Below, piece after piece: positions 30,480 to 39,941 of a stretch of 64,000 bases of DNA; position 1 is the stretch's first letter, and every line of letters begins with the position of its first letter. A program made the position numbers and the translations under genes. Origin of the DNA: Paenarthrobacter nicotinovorans. GTDB taxonomy: Bacteria; Actinomycetota; Actinomycetes; Actinomycetales; Micrococcaceae. The stretch lies in contig NZ_CP089293.1 in NCBI RefSeq assembly GCF_021919345.1, positions 2,976,001-3,040,000 on the forward strand, in the 5' to 3' direction. The notes under the pieces are model-generated. The model had not been told where the DNA came from. It ran no database searches and saw only the letters and a list, made by a program, of their open reading frames with translations.

Positions 30480-30483
30480 GCCG

Positions 30484-32367
30484 TTATTCTACGGTCACGC
30501 TCTTGGCGAGGTTACGCGGCTGATCGACGTCGTATCCCTTCGCCCCGGCCAGTTCGGCAGCAAAGATCTGCAACGGAACCGTGGTGAGCAGCGGCATGAG
30601 CAGCGTGGGCGTCTCCGGTACGTAGAAGACATGCTCTGCGTAGTCCTTGACCGACTCGTCGCCCTCTTCGGCGATGACCAGGGTGCGTGCACCACGTGCG
30701 CGGACTTCCTGGATGTTGCTGACCACCTTGGAGTGCAGGGAGTCACGGCCACGCGGGGACGGCACGACGACGAAGACCGGCTGGCCGTCGTCGATCAGGG
30801 CGATCGGCCCGTGCTTGAGCTCGCCGGCGGCGAAGCCTTCTGCGTGGATGTAGGCGATTTCCTTGAGCTTCAGGGCGCCTTCGAGGGCAACCGGGTAGCC
30901 AACGTGACGGCCGAGGAACAGCACGGACTTTTCGTCCTTCATGCTGCGGGCCAGCTCGCGCAGCGGTCCTGCGTTGTCCAGGATTGTCTGGATCTTGGCC
31001 GGGATCTTGTTCAGGTCCGCGAGGACATCCTTGATCTGGCCGGAGAAGATGTTGCCGCGCAGCTGGGCCAGGTAGAGGCCCAGGAGGTAGGCAGCCGTGA
31101 TCTGCGCAAGGAACGCCTTGGTGGAGGCGACAGCGATTTCCGGACCGGCGTGCGTGTAGAGCACGGCGTCGGACTCGCGCGGAATGGTGGAACCGTTGGT
31201 GTTGCAGATCGAGATCGTCTTGGCACCCTGTTCCCGGGCGTAACGGACGGCCATGAGGGTGTCCATGGTTTCGCCGGACTGGCTGATGGAAACCACCAGG
31301 GTGTTGGAGTCCACGATCGGGTCACGGTAACGGAACTCGTGGGCGAGCTCCACCTCGGTGGGGATGCGGCACCAGTTCTCGATGGCGTACTTGGCCACCA
31401 GGCCCGCATAGGCTGCCGTACCGCAGGCGAGGACGATGATCTTGTCCACCTGCTTGAGGAGCTCGGGATCGATACGGAGTTCGTCCAGCGTCAGCTTGCC
31501 GTTGAGGTCGGAGCGTCCCAGGAGGGTCTGTGCCACAGCGTCGGGCTGGTCGTTGATTTCCTTCTCCATGAAGGAGCTGAAGCCACCCTTTTCAGCCGAA
31601 GCCGGGTCCCAGTCAACGTGGTATTCCTTGCCTTCAGCCGGTGCACCGAAGAAGTCGGTGATCTCAACGCTGTCCGCGGTGATCGTGACGATCTGGTCCT
31701 GGCCCAGTTCCACAGCGCGGCGCGTGTAGTCAATGAAGCCGGAGACATCGGAGCCGAGGAAGTTCTCGCCATCGCCCAATCCCACGACCAGGGGAGAGTT
31801 ACGGCGGGCAGCAACAACTACGTCCGGCTGGTCAGCGTGCACTGCCAGGAGCGTGAAAGCACCCTCGAGCCGCTGGCAGGCGAGGCGCATCGCTTCGGTG
31901 AGGTTGCCGCCGTCGCCGTTGAGCTGGTTCCGGAAGATGTCTCCCAGAAGTGCCGCAGCGACCTCGGTGTCCGTTTCGGATTCGAACGTGACGCCCTTGG
32001 CGAGCAGTTCCTGACGGAGCTCGGCGAAGTTCTCGATGATTCCGTTGTGAATGACAGCCAACCGCCCACCATCGGAAAGGTGCGGGTGGGCGTTGCGGTC
32101 GGTGGGGCCGCCGTGCGTGGCCCACCGGGTGTGGCCAATGCCTGTCAGGGACTTGGGAACGGGATGCGCTTCCAGTTCCTCGATCAAGTTGCTCAGCTTG
32201 CCGGACTTTTTACGGGACGAGATGGCCCCATCAGCCACTACTGCGACGCCGGCGGAGTCATAGCCGCGGTACTCCAGACGGCGCAGCCCTTCCACCACGA
32301 CGTCAAGGGCGCTGTAACCAGCTGCCTCGCGAGACGAATTGCCAACATAGCCTACGATTCCACACAT
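30484..32367 (-). CDS. glmS: Glutamine--fructose-6-phosphate aminotransferase (isomerizing)
   Basis: 627 residues, makes glucosamine 6-phosphate, the entry step to UDP-GlcNAc for cell wall and mycothiol. The class II glutaminase domain begins with catalytic Cys2 (MCGIVGYVG) and has [16 protein letters not shown]. Two SIS domains follow ([36 protein letters not shown]), and the C-terminus [13 protein letters not shown] is the usual end. I start at the ATG at 32367, since residue 2 must be Cys. TAGGCT lies exactly 7 bases upstream and there is no Shine-Dalgarno. No glmS ribozyme is seen. Confidence 0.97.
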   Translation of the reverse strand: MCGIVGYVGNSSREAAGYSALDVVVEGLRRLEYRGYDSAGVAVVADGAISSRKKSGKLSNLIEELEAHPVPKSLTGIGHTRWATHGGPTDRNAHPHLSDGGRLAVIHNGIIENFAELRQELLAKGVTFESETDTEVAAALLGDIFRNQLNGDGGNLTEAMRLACQRLEGAFTLLAVHADQPDVVVAARRNSPLVVGLGDGENFLGSDVSGFIDYTRRAVELGQDQIVTITADSVEITDFFGAPAEGKEYHVDWDPASAEKGGFSSFMEKEINDQPDAVAQTLLGRSDLNGKLTLDELRIDPELLKQVDKIIVLACGTAAYAGLVAKYAIENWCRIPTEVELAHEFRYRDPIVDSNTLVVSISQSGETMDTLMAVRYAREQGAKTISICNTNGSTIPRESDAVLYTHAGPEIAVASTKAFLAQITAAYLLGLYLAQLRGNIFSGQIKDVLADLNKIPAKIQTILDNAGPLRELARSMKDEKSVLFLGRHVGYPVALEGALKLKEIAYIHAEGFAAGELKHGPIALIDDGQPVFVVVPSPRGRDSLHSKVVSNIQEVRARGARTLVIAEEGDESVKDYAEHVFYVPETPTLLMPLLTTVPLQIFAAELAGAKGYDVDQPRNLAKSVTVE

Positions 32368-32374
32368 GGGTACA

Positions 32375-32380
32375 AGCCTA
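32375..32380 (-). promoter_or_regulatory. Leaderless -10 box of glmS
   Basis: TAGGCT on the minus strand, 7 bases before the ATG. The sequence from box to start codon differs by one base from that of the methyltransferase gene at 4114-4129. Confidence 0.6.
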
Positions 32381-32506
32381 ACGGCTAACGCAAACAACTG
32401 ATGTGGGACATCCCATTTCATGGGGTCCCTGACGACCTTTACGGCACCCATAATTCATCCCCCAGCCATCGCGCATTTCCTGATCAGCCGCGCGGAGGGC
32501 AGAATC

Positions 32507-33478
32507 ATGATCGTGACTTTGCAACGCACCGAAGCTAATGGCGACGGCGCTTCCCCGTTTGTCGAGCTGGACCGCCAGACCTGGTCCAGGCTTGCAGCAC
32601 AGATGGAGCAGCCCCTCAACGAAGAGGACATCTTCCGTCTGCGCGGGCTCGGCGATCCCCTGGACATGAAGGAAGTCCGGGAGGTCTACCTCCCCCTCTC
32701 AAGGCTCCTTCACCTCTATGTCCAGGCATCCCACCAGCTGCACGCCGCAACCACCACCTTCCTTGGTGAGCAAACCCAGCGCACGCCATTCGTGATCGGC
32801 GTGGCCGGTTCCGTGGCAGTAGGCAAGTCCACCATCGCCCGCGTTCTCCGCGAGATGCTGCGCCGCTGGCCAGGAACGCCGAACGTGGAACTCATTACGA
32901 CGGACGGCTTCCTCTACCCCCTGGCTGAGCTCAAACGCCGGCACCTGCTTGAGCGCAAGGGCTTTCCGGAGTCCTACGACCGGCGGGGGCTCCTTCGCTT
33001 CGTTTCGGAGGTCAAAGGCGGCGCAGAGGAAGTCCGGGCGCCCTGGTATTCGCACGTTACCTACGACATCGTGCCGGGCAAGGAAGTTGTTGTGCGCCGC
33101 CCCGATGTCCTGATCGTCGAGGGTTTGAATGTGCTGGCACCGGCACGGCCCCGCATGGACGGCAAACAGGGCCTGGCCGTCAGCGACTTCTTCGATTTCT
33201 CCATTTACGTCGACGCCAAGACCTCGTACATCGAGGAATGGTACGTGGACCGCTTCCGGAAGCTGCGCAGTACGGCTTTCGCCCAGCCCGAGTCATACTT
33301 CCACCGTTACGCCACATTGTCGGACGACGACGCCGAGTCCACCGCCCGGGGTATCTGGAAGCGCATCAACGAGCCCAACCTCAAGGAAAACGTGCTGCCG
33401 ACACGTGGTCGGGCACAGTTGGTGCTCACCAAGGACGCAGACCACTCCATCAGGCGCATGCTGCTGAGGAAGGTCTAG
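32507..33478 (+). CDS. coaA: Type I pantothenate kinase
   Basis: 323 residues. Phosphorylates pantothenate, the committed step of CoA synthesis. The P-loop is [12 protein letters not shown] at about 98-109. [29 protein letters not shown], and VEGLNVLAP follow in the order of CoaA. The C-terminus [14 protein letters not shown] is typical. The ATG at 32507 has GGAGG 8 bases upstream; the in-frame ATG at 32420 adds an unconserved 29 residues. The stop codon is directly followed by the TTG start of the next gene. Confidence 0.95.
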   Translation: MIVTLQRTEANGDGASPFVELDRQTWSRLAAQMEQPLNEEDIFRLRGLGDPLDMKEVREVYLPLSRLLHLYVQASHQLHAATTTFLGEQTQRTPFVIGVAGSVAVGKSTIARVLREMLRRWPGTPNVELITTDGFLYPLAELKRRHLLERKGFPESYDRRGLLRFVSEVKGGAEEVRAPWYSHVTYDIVPGKEVVVRRPDVLIVEGLNVLAPARPRMDGKQGLAVSDFFDFSIYVDAKTSYIEEWYVDRFRKLRSTAFAQPESYFHRYATLSDDDAESTARGIWKRINEPNLKENVLPTRGRAQLVLTKDADHSIRRMLLRKV

Positions 33479-34357
33479 TTGCCGAACGAAATCACACCGA
33501 TGCCCAGCCGCCGGGCTTTCGCCGGGCTGCTCACAGTCAGTGCCGGCCTCGCCGCCCTGACGGCGTGCACGCCACAGGACGGGGCTCCCTCCCCTGCTGC
33601 CGCAAGCATGCCGGCCCAGACCGACGTGGCGGCTCCTGCACCAGCTTCAAGCGCCGCTGCCGCAACACCAACGCCGTCCGCCACAGCAGAGCCCACCGCA
33701 GAGCCCACCGCGGCCACCAGCCCGGGCCCGGCCCCTTCCAGCACCATCAAGACCCAGCACTCCCTGACCGATCCGACCAGCCCCTGGGTGATCGTCAACA
33801 AGCACAGGCCGCTGAATCCTCAGGACTTCGTGCCGGCCGACTTGGTGCAGCCGGCCATCCGGCTCGCCGTCAGCGGCGAAGCGGCCCTTTTGAACAGCAC
33901 GACGGCGGCTGCCGCAGAGAGGATGTTCGGGGCAGCGGCATCGGAGGGCGTCATCATGACGCTGGCTTCGGGCTACCGTTCCTACACAACGCAGGTGTCC
34001 ACCTACAACGGATATGTTGCCAGCACAGGGCAGGCCGCAGCCGATCGCGCCTCCGCGCGGCCCGGACACTCCGAACACCAGACAGGCTGGTCATTCGATA
34101 TCGGCGACGGAGGCGGAGCCTGCAGCTTCCAGCCATGCTTCGCCGAGCAGCCTGCAGCCGTCTGGGCCAAAGCCAATGCGCACAAGTTCGGATTCGTCGT
34201 CAGGTACCCCTGGATGTTCCACGACACCACAGGCTACTTCTACGAATCCTGGCACCTCCGGTACATCGGAGTGGATGCCGCGGTGGACATGGCCACACGC
34301 GGCATCACGACTCTCGAAGAGTACTTCGGGCTTGAAGCTGCTCCGGACTACCTGTAG
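33479..34357 (+). CDS. VanY-type D-alanyl-D-alanine carboxypeptidase, exported lipoprotein
   Basis: 292 residues. A signal peptide with a twin-arginine-like SRRAFAGLL and the lipobox LTAC indicates export, possibly by Tat, and lipid anchoring outside the membrane. A Ala/Pro/Thr-rich linker (about 40-85) leads to the M15B domain with ASGYRSYTTQVSTYNG, zinc ligands in PGHSEHQTGWSFDIG, and the catalytic ESWHLRYIG. It trims D-Ala from peptidoglycan stems. I prefer the TTG at 33479 because GAGGAAGG lies 5 bases upstream inside coaA. The ATG at 33500 has no good ribosome binding site. Confidence 0.9.
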   Translation: MPNEITPMPSRRAFAGLLTVSAGLAALTACTPQDGAPSPAAASMPAQTDVAAPAPASSAAAATPTPSATAEPTAEPTAATSPGPAPSSTIKTQHSLTDPTSPWVIVNKHRPLNPQDFVPADLVQPAIRLAVSGEAALLNSTTAAAAERMFGAAASEGVIMTLASGYRSYTTQVSTYNGYVASTGQAAADRASARPGHSEHQTGWSFDIGDGGGACSFQPCFAEQPAAVWAKANAHKFGFVVRYPWMFHDTTGYFYESWHLRYIGVDAAVDMATRGITTLEEYFGLEAAPDYL

Positions 34358-34365
34358 CCCGGTTC

Positions 34366-35730
34366 TTAGACAGCCAGTTCGCTGGAGGCGCCCAGGCGCT
34401 CCTTGACCACGGCAGCGAGCTCGGTGCAGATGCGCTCGGCCGTTTCCATGTCCGCCGCTTCCACCATGACGCGGACCAGGGCCTCGGTGCCTGAAGGGCG
34501 GAGGAGCACCCTGCCGGTCTCACCGAGTTCGAGCTCGGCTGCAGCCACTGCCGCGGCAACGCCTTCGTCAGTGGCGGCACGCGCCTTGTCGACACCCTTG
34601 ACGTTGATCATGAGCTGCGGAAGCTTGGTCATCGCGCCGGCAAGGTCCTGGAGCGTGCGGCCGGTGAGGGCCACTTGGGCTGCCAGCTGCAGTCCGGTCA
34701 GGACGCCGTCGCCTGTGGTTGCGTAATCGGAGAAGATCACATGGCCGGACTGTTCGCCGCCAAGGTTGTAACCGCCGTCGCGCATTTCTTCAAGCACGTA
34801 GCGGTCGCCGACGCCGGTCTCCCGGATGGTGATGCCGGCATCGCGAAGGGCGATCTTCAGCCCGAGGTTGCTCATGACCGTGGCAACCAGGATGTCATCC
34901 TTGAGTTTGCCGGCCTTCTTGAGTGCCAGCGCCAGGATCGCCATGATCTGGTCACCGTCCACTTCGTTGCCTTCGTGGTCGACGGCCAGGCAGCGGTCCG
35001 CGTCGCCGTCGTGCGCCACGCCAAGGTCTGCGCCGTGCTTGACCACGGCTTCTTTCAACGGACCCAGGTGGGTTGAACCGACGCCTTCGTTGATGTTCAG
35101 TCCGTCAGGCTCTGCTCCGATGACCACCACGTCCGCGCCGGCGTCCTTGAATACCTGGGGCGAGCATCCACTCGCGGCACCGTGGGCGCAGTCAAGCACC
35201 ACCTTCAGGCCGTCCAGGCGCTTCGGGAGCGTGCCGAGCAGGTGCACGATGTACCGGTCTTCCGCGTCCGAGAAGCGCTGGATGCGTCCGACGTCGGCGC
35301 CTACGGGCCGCTGCGGCTCTTTGCCAAGCTGCGCTTCGATGGCGTCCTCGACGTCGTCGGGAAGCTTCTGGCCGCCCCGGGCGAAGAACTTGATTCCGTT
35401 GTCCGGCGCAGGGTTGTGGGAGGCGGACAGCATGACGCCGAAGTCGGCGTCGAGATCTGCCACCAGGTAGGCCGCGGCCGGGGTGGGGAGGACACCGGCG
35501 TCGTAAACGTCGATACCGGAGCTGGAAAGCCCGGCCTCCACGGCGGCGGCGAGGAATTCACCGCTGGCCCTGGGGTCCCTGGCTACCACGGCGCGGGGCC
35601 GCTTTCCGTCTGTCGCGCGGTCGTGGCCGAGTACGACGGCGGCCGCTTGCGCGAGCTGCATAGCCAGTTCAGCGGTGAGTAATCCGTTCGCGAGACCGCG
35701 CACGCCATCTGTTCCAAATAATCTAGACAT
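34366..35730 (-). CDS. glmM: Phosphoglucosamine mutase
   Basis: 454 residues, interconverts glucosamine 6- and 1-phosphate, the step after GlmS. The start is [15 protein letters not shown]. The phosphoserine loop is [11 protein letters not shown] (Ser about 104), the metal-binding DGDADR is mid-protein ([13 protein letters not shown]), the sugar loop is [10 protein letters not shown], and the C-terminal [12 protein letters not shown] binds phosphate. TAAACT lies 7 bases before the ATG at 35730 and no Shine-Dalgarno is visible, so it is probably leaderless. It ends 8 bp from the convergent carboxypeptidase. Follows rpsI/rplM on the same strand, after their terminator. Confidence 0.97.
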   Translation of the reverse strand: MSRLFGTDGVRGLANGLLTAELAMQLAQAAAVVLGHDRATDGKRPRAVVARDPRASGEFLAAAVEAGLSSSGIDVYDAGVLPTPAAAYLVADLDADFGVMLSASHNPAPDNGIKFFARGGQKLPDDVEDAIEAQLGKEPQRPVGADVGRIQRFSDAEDRYIVHLLGTLPKRLDGLKVVLDCAHGAASGCSPQVFKDAGADVVVIGAEPDGLNINEGVGSTHLGPLKEAVVKHGADLGVAHDGDADRCLAVDHEGNEVDGDQIMAILALALKKAGKLKDDILVATVMSNLGLKIALRDAGITIRETGVGDRYVLEEMRDGGYNLGGEQSGHVIFSDYATTGDGVLTGLQLAAQVALTGRTLQDLAGAMTKLPQLMINVKGVDKARAATDEGVAAAVAAAELELGETGRVLLRPSGTEALVRVMVEAADMETAERICTELAAVVKERLGASSELAV

Positions 35731-35737
35731 CGGGTCA

Positions 35738-35743
35738 AGTTTA
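35738..35743 (-). promoter_or_regulatory. Leaderless -10 box of glmM
   Basis: TAAACT on the minus strand, 7 bases before the glmM ATG. Confidence 0.55.
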
Positions 35744-35833
35744 GACGACGCCACGGCACCACCTGTTCATCGGGCCACCGGAGCGCCTTGACCCGGTCCA
35801 CGCGCGTGCGCAGTGACGGCAGCGTTAAACGAC

Positions 35834-35870
35834 GGAAGCCCGCCCCACCGAAACGGCGGAACGGGCTTCC
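35834..35870 (-). terminator. Terminator of rplM-rpsI
   Basis: 9-bp stem GGAAGCCCG and complement, 27 bp past the rpsI stop. Confidence 0.75.
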
Positions 35871-35897
35871 GATACCCCTGTAATGGGGCGAAGCGAA

Positions 35898-36407
35898 TTA
35901 ACGCTTGGAGTACTGCTGGGCCTTGCGTGCCTTCTTGAGACCAGCCTTCTTGCGCTCGATGACGCGGGCGTCACGGCTCAAGTAACCGGCCTTCTTCAGG
36001 GTGGCGCGGTTGTTGTCGACGTCGATCTCGTTCAGCGAGCGGGCAACACCGAGACGCAGGGCACCGGCCTGGCCGGAGATGCCACCGCCGTGGATACGGG
36101 CGATGACGTCGTAGGCGCCTTCGAGATCAAGGATCTTGAAGGGCTCGTTGACGTCCTGCTGGTGCAGCTTGTTCGGGAAGTAGTTGTCCAGCGTGCGGCC
36201 GTTGATGGTCCACTTGCCGGAACCCGGAACAACGCGAACGCGTGCAACGGCTTCCTTGCGGCGGCCAACAGCTGCGCCGGCAACGGTCAGTGCCGGGCGC
36301 TCCTTCTTGGGAGCATCTTCAGCAGCGGCGCTGCTTTCAGAGGTGTAGCTGGTGAGGGTTTCCTCAGCCTCGACGGCTTCGGCGGTCAGTTCTTCGTTCT
36401 GAGCCAC
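35898..36407 (-). CDS. rpsI: 30S ribosomal protein S9
   Basis: 169 residues. The S9 core starts near residue 43 ([21 protein letters not shown]) and ends with the conserved basic tail [17 protein letters not shown] that reaches the P site. An acidic, low-complexity N-terminal extension of about 40 residues ([21 protein letters not shown]) is typical of actinobacterial S9. Follows rplM by 39 bp in the usual rplM-rpsI pair. AAGGAGA precedes the ATG. Confidence 0.98.
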   Translation of the reverse strand: MAQNEELTAEAVEAEETLTSYTSESSAAAEDAPKKERPALTVAGAAVGRRKEAVARVRVVPGSGKWTINGRTLDNYFPNKLHQQDVNEPFKILDLEGAYDVIARIHGGGISGQAGALRLGVARSLNEIDVDNNRATLKKAGYLSRDARVIERKKAGLKKARKAQQYSKR

Positions 36408-36446
36408 GGTTCTCCTTGTAATAAAAAGTTTAGTTGGTGGCCAGGA

Positions 36447-36890
36447 CTACTGGGCGACCTGGGTGATTTCGAAAGTCTTCGGCTGCTGTGCAGCGTGGGG
36501 GTGCTCGGGGCCTGCGTAGACCTTGAGCTTGCCCAGCTGCTGAGCTGCGAGGGAGTTCTTGGGGAGCATGCCCTTGATGGCCTTCTCAACAGCGCGAACC
36601 GGGTTGGATTCCAACAGCTCGGCGTAGTTGACGGAGGTCAGGCCGCCCGGGTAACCGGAGTGGCGGTATGCGCGCTTCTGCTCCAGCTTGGCGCCGGTGA
36701 GGGCAACCTTTTCAGCGTTGATGATGATGACGAAGTCGCCCATGTCCATGTGGGACGCAAAGGTCGGCTTGTGCTTTCCGCGCAGCAGTGTTGCGGTCTG
36801 GCTGGCAAGACGACCAAGGACAACGTCGGTGGCGTCAATGACGTGCCACTGGCGGTTGATATCGCCGGGCTTCGGGGTGTACGTACGCAC
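36447..36890 (-). CDS. rplM: 50S ribosomal protein L13
   Basis: 147 residues, binds 23S rRNA early in large-subunit assembly. It begins [29 protein letters not shown] and contains [20 protein letters not shown] and [16 protein letters not shown], all family blocks. The start codon is GTG at 36890, with GAGG about 7 bases upstream. First gene of rplM-rpsI. The roughly 290 bp between it and the divergent pilus locus hold the promoters of both. I could not fix a clear -35/-10 pair for rplM. Confidence 0.98.
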   Translation of the reverse strand: MRTYTPKPGDINRQWHVIDATDVVLGRLASQTATLLRGKHKPTFASHMDMGDFVIIINAEKVALTGAKLEQKRAYRHSGYPGGLTSVNYAELLESNPVRAVEKAIKGMLPKNSLAAQQLGKLKVYAGPEHPHAAQQPKTFEITQVAQ

Positions 36891-37141
36891 GGTTTTGCCT
36901 CGTTCTTGTTCTGGCGTTCATGTTTTAGGCGACACGCAGTGAGGCGTGTACCTACTATGTATGCGCTACCGGAGCAGAGGTGAGGGCTCTATGTACCAGT
37001 TATCCCAGGATCTCGAAATGCCCATGGAGTTAGCGATCCTGCAACTGGATCCCCCTGTAGGCATGTGTCATCGAGATAGGACACGCACAACGACTCTAAA
37101 CAATACCTTCAACGGGGCGCCCGGGTCAAAATGGGGTGAGC

Positions 37142-37161
37142 ACACAGGGGTGAACCTGTGT
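37142..37161 (+). promoter_or_regulatory. Inverted repeat just upstream of the tad prepilin peptidase
   Basis: ACACAGG, 6 bases, then CCTGTGT, ending 16 bp before the GTG start. It could be an operator or a short 5' mRNA hairpin. No regulator gene is adjacent. Confidence 0.4.
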
Positions 37162-37177
37162 TAATGAGGGAGTGCAC

Positions 37178-37822
37178 GTGACTGACGGACTTGCCATGCC
37201 GCTTCTGCTGGCTCTCGCCGGCCTCCTTCTGAGTCCGGCGGCCGAGTTGCTGATCGCGCGGACGCTGCCGCGACTCGGCGGCCTCCCCTCCCTGAAGATA
37301 CGGATCACGACGGCGGTGGTCACCGCGCTGCTCTTTGCTCTGCTTGGGTGGCGGTTTGGAATGGCAACTGAATTGCCGGCCTTCCTTTTGTTGGCACTTC
37401 TGGGAGTGCAGCTTTCACGCATTGATTTCACGCTCCATTTACTCCCCAATCCCCTTGTTTTGACCCTTCTTGGCGGCGCCTTGGGGCTCCTGGCACTGTC
37501 TTCGTTGCTTGAACCGGGCTGGACGGACCTGCTCCGAGCACTGGCCGGCGGCTTCATACTCTTCGTTGGCTACCTGATTTTGGGGCTGATTTCGCCCGGG
37601 AGCCTCGGAATGGGCGATGTGAAGCTCGCGGCACCACTTGGAATGTACTTGGGCTACTTGGGTTGGCAGCAAGTACTCTTCGGCGGTTTGCTTGGATTCG
37701 TGGTGGGCGGAGTGCTGACGGTCGCGTTGTTGCGGCTGCGTTCCGCGGAAAAGCCAGCCGAATCAGCCCACGGGCCGGCAATGGTTCTCGCGGCTTTTGG
37801 TGTGATCCTCGCCCTGCACTGA
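37178..37822 (+). CDS. tadV: Prepilin peptidase, A24 family (TadV/CpaA-like)
   Basis: 214 residues, membrane aspartyl protease that cleaves Flp prepilin. It has about six hydrophobic segments. The two catalytic Asp residues are in LSRIDFTLHLLPNP (about 87-100) and SLGMGDVKLAAP (about 144-155), the family's GxGDxK motif. It lacks the N-methyltransferase domain of PilD, as Tad-type enzymes do. I start at the GTG at 37178 because GAGGGA lies 6 bases upstream; the ORF's first GTG at 37172 has no spacing. First gene of the pilus locus, 320 bp before the pilin gene. Confidence 0.9.
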   Translation: MTDGLAMPLLLALAGLLLSPAAELLIARTLPRLGGLPSLKIRITTAVVTALLFALLGWRFGMATELPAFLLLALLGVQLSRIDFTLHLLPNPLVLTLLGGALGLLALSSLLEPGWTDLLRALAGGFILFVGYLILGLISPGSLGMGDVKLAAPLGMYLGYLGWQQVLFGGLLGFVVGGVLTVALLRLRSAEKPAESAHGPAMVLAAFGVILALH

Positions 37823-38142
37823 GCCCGGGTAAGTACGTGCTTATCCCCGCTTGACGGCGCTTCCCAATTAGTAAGTCTCCTTCTGGAACCAAGTAGTTCC
37901 CGCCTGTTCAGAGGCCGAAACTGAGTACTTCGCGCCCACCTGCCCATCCGGCAAGTAATGGTCGCCCTAATAAATCGAGTACGGCTACGCATTGTGGCTT
38001 TTGGTGCAATGGGTGAATTCTTATGTCATCGAATTCGAACGGCTTGAAGCAACAAGGGCCTTTCAAATCTCGAACTGCTTTATACACCAGCATTACTCAC
38101 TCGTTTTTTTAAATCAAATTCATTTCTGGGAAGGATTTTCCA
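37823..38142 (+). promoter_or_regulatory. Long, comparatively A/T-rich leader of the Flp pilin gene
   Basis: 320 bp without a gene. It contains a near-palindrome TAAGTACGTGCTTA (37830-37843), several AAGTA-type words (37831, 37873, 37891, 37953, and TACTT at 37926), and a TATACA -10 candidate (38081-38086), about 56 bp before the pilin ATG. Base composition is visibly lower in G+C than flanking genes. Probably the pilin promoter and its control region. No small gene or known riboswitch is recognised. Confidence 0.5.
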
Positions 38143-38340
38143 ATGTCTACTTTCATGATCCACACCATCGCATTTATTGCCGGCGTCAAGGACCGCTTCA
38201 CCCGGGAAGAGAAGGGCGCGACAGCCGTTGAATACGGTCTGCTCGTGGCCCTGATCGCCGCCATCATCGTCGGCACCGTGGCCACTCTGGGCCAGGACGT
38301 CTTGAAGGGCTTCAAGACCGTAGCTGACACCCTGCCGTAA
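38143..38340 (+). CDS. flp: Flp-family type IVb pilin
   Basis: 65 residues, the major subunit of Tad pili. The prepilin cleavage site is in REEKGATAVEYGLLVALIAA: the peptidase cuts after the Gly, leaving Ala, with the Glu at +5 and the Tyr at +6 that are diagnostic of Flp pilins. The hydrophobic helix follows. GGAAGGA lies 8 bases before the ATG. A strong hairpin separates it from tadE, consistent with the pilin needing more mRNA than the assembly genes. Confidence 0.95.
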   Translation: MSTFMIHTIAFIAGVKDRFTREEKGATAVEYGLLVALIAAIIVGTVATLGQDVLKGFKTVADTLP

Positions 38341-38369
38341 CCCGGACTTGGCCGGCTTCAATTCGATAC

Positions 38370-38413
38370 CCGGGCCGGCTGCTCCGATGAACCATCGGCT
38401 GCAGCCGGCCCGG
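38370..38413 (+). terminator. Nested hairpin between flp and tadE (partial terminator or processing site)
   Basis: Outer 13-bp perfect stem (CCGGGCCGGCTGC and its complement) enclosing a 6-bp stem (CCGATG/CATCGG, 3-base loop). No T-run follows. It sits 30 bp past the pilin stop and 22 bp before tadE, so it probably limits read-through or stabilises pilin mRNA. Confidence 0.7.
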
Positions 38414-38435
38414 ACTCATTCATCTGGGAGAAGCA

Positions 38436-38846
38436 ATGAGATCCAAAAAGACCAAGGGCCAGTCTGGTGCGGTCGCTGTTGAGTTCGCTTTGGTGCTGCC
38501 GATATTTCTCGTCTTGGTGCTCGGCATCTTTGAGTTTGGTCGGGCCTTCAACATCCAGATCTCGTTGTCGGAAGCCGCCCGGGAGGCAGCACGCTACGCC
38601 GCAATTCATCAGTCCGATGCGGGCTACAGTGTTGCCGCTGCTCAGGCCGCGGGAGTGGCTGCTGCCCCGTCGGTTGCCCTGAAGCCGGGGGATGTGGCGG
38701 TTGTGTCATCAGGTTCGACCCCTTGCAATGTGACGGTCACCGTTTCCTACAGCACACCGTGGATGACAGGCTTTCCAGGCCTGGTGCCTGGAATCCCGTC
38801 GCAGTTGAAGACCTCGGGTAAAGGAGTCATGCGATGTGGCGGCTGA
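38436..38846 (+). CDS. tadE: TadE-like pseudopilin
   Basis: 136 residues. The N-terminal GAVAVEFALVLPIFLVLVLG is the TadE pseudopilin signature (processing before AVAVEF, Glu at the fifth position of the mature part), followed by EFGRAFNIQISLSEAAREAARYAA. The rest is a soluble domain with one cysteine. TadE is processed by the prepilin peptidase and needed for pilus assembly. GGGAGAA lies just before the ATG. Its 3' end overlaps tadG by 13 bp. Confidence 0.9.
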   Translation: MRSKKTKGQSGAVAVEFALVLPIFLVLVLGIFEFGRAFNIQISLSEAAREAARYAAIHQSDAGYSVAAAQAAGVAAAPSVALKPGDVAVVSSGSTPCNVTVTVSYSTPWMTGFPGLVPGIPSQLKTSGKGVMRCGG

Positions 38847-39895
38847 AGCATGACGACCCCGAGCGGGGAGCAGTGGCCCCCATGACAGCGATTCTCATGG
38901 TGGTGCTCTTGGGCATGACCGCTTTCGCCGTCGATGTGGCGATGATGTATTCCGAGCACGCGCAACTGCAGAATGGTGCTGACTCAGCCGCCATCGGCAT
39001 CGCCCAGGCTTGTGCGAAGAGCGCCAGCTCAAGCGACTGCGCCGCTCCGTCGTCGGCCGCGACCTCCCTGGCCGGCATGAATGCCCTTGACGGCGTCAGC
39101 AATGCGCCGGTCGCATCAGTCAACCTCAGTACCGGTACCGTCGATATCACTACCCAATCACGCAGCACCTCCGGGGATAACCATTTCTCCCTGGTGTTTG
39201 CCCGCGCTCTTGGCGTTGAGACGGCCGACATCAAAGCTAAATCGCAAGCGAAATTCGGTGGTTTCAAGGCAACCGATGCGTTGCCGCTGACGTTCTCCAA
39301 GTGTGAGTCGGACCCGAGCTTCACCAAAGGCCTCCAGTTCTTTCCGGTCCATGGGACCAAACTGACCGATGACCCCGCGTACGCCTGCCCACACCAGTCA
39401 TCTTCGGGCTTCGAAGTTCCCGGAGGCTTTGGCTGGCTCGATCACACGGGGCAATGCACCATACATCTCGACGTGAGCAATCCTTGGATCAATTCCAACC
39501 CGGGCAATGACTTTGACTCGACCTGCAGCTCCACTTTCGCTTCATGGGAAGCAAAGCTCAAGGCCGGCAAACCTGTTGAAGTCCTTATTCCCGTCTTCAA
39601 CACGTACTGCCCCGTCAAGAAGGGCTCGGGCACAAACCCCTGCAATTCCGCTCCATCCGGCAAAGTCTTCAAAATCGAAGCATTTGCCGAGATTTCACTT
39701 AGAGGCTGGCATCTCACTGGTGGCGGCCCAACGTATATGTCCTCCGATGCTGCGGCGTTGCAGAAGTCGTTGAAGTTGGGCAACAGCGACACCGGCCTGT
39801 TCGGCACATTCATCAAAAAAGTAAGTCTGACGGAGGCCGCGACTCTGGGCGGTCCAACCACGTACGGCGCCTTGGGCGTCCAACTCACTAAGTAG
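38834..39895 (+). CDS. tadG: TadG-like pilus assembly protein
   Basis: 353 residues. The N-terminal RGAVAPMTAILMVVLLGMTAFAVDVAMMYSEHAQLQNGADSAA is the Tad/TadG membrane-anchor signature (about 11-53; quoted here in two parts in the literature of this family). The remaining roughly 280 residues are extracytoplasmic, with about seven Cys (for example CESD, CPHQ, CTIH, CSST, CPVKK, CNSA), suggesting disulfides. I see no von Willebrand A domain with a MIDAS motif, so this is a shorter TadG variant. Overlaps tadE by 13 bp. Confidence 0.82.
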   Translation: MWRLKHDDPERGAVAPMTAILMVVLLGMTAFAVDVAMMYSEHAQLQNGADSAAIGIAQACAKSASSSDCAAPSSAATSLAGMNALDGVSNAPVASVNLSTGTVDITTQSRSTSGDNHFSLVFARALGVETADIKAKSQAKFGGFKATDALPLTFSKCESDPSFTKGLQFFPVHGTKLTDDPAYACPHQSSSGFEVPGGFGWLDHTGQCTIHLDVSNPWINSNPGNDFDSTCSSTFASWEAKLKAGKPVEVLIPVFNTYCPVKKGSGTNPCNSAPSGKVFKIEAFAEISLRGWHLTGGGPTYMSSDAAALQKSLKLGNSDTGLFGTFIKKVSLTEAATLGGPTTYGALGVQLTK

Positions 39896-39941
39896 CAATC
39901 AATCTGGGAGAAAACTCCAAGTGCAATAAGGGAGAACCGAA

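Noticed and set aside
32368..32506. glmS ribozyme or leader RNA
   Set aside because: The glmS ATG directly follows a -10 box by 7 bases, leaving no room for a leader; the ribozyme is not known from actinobacteria.
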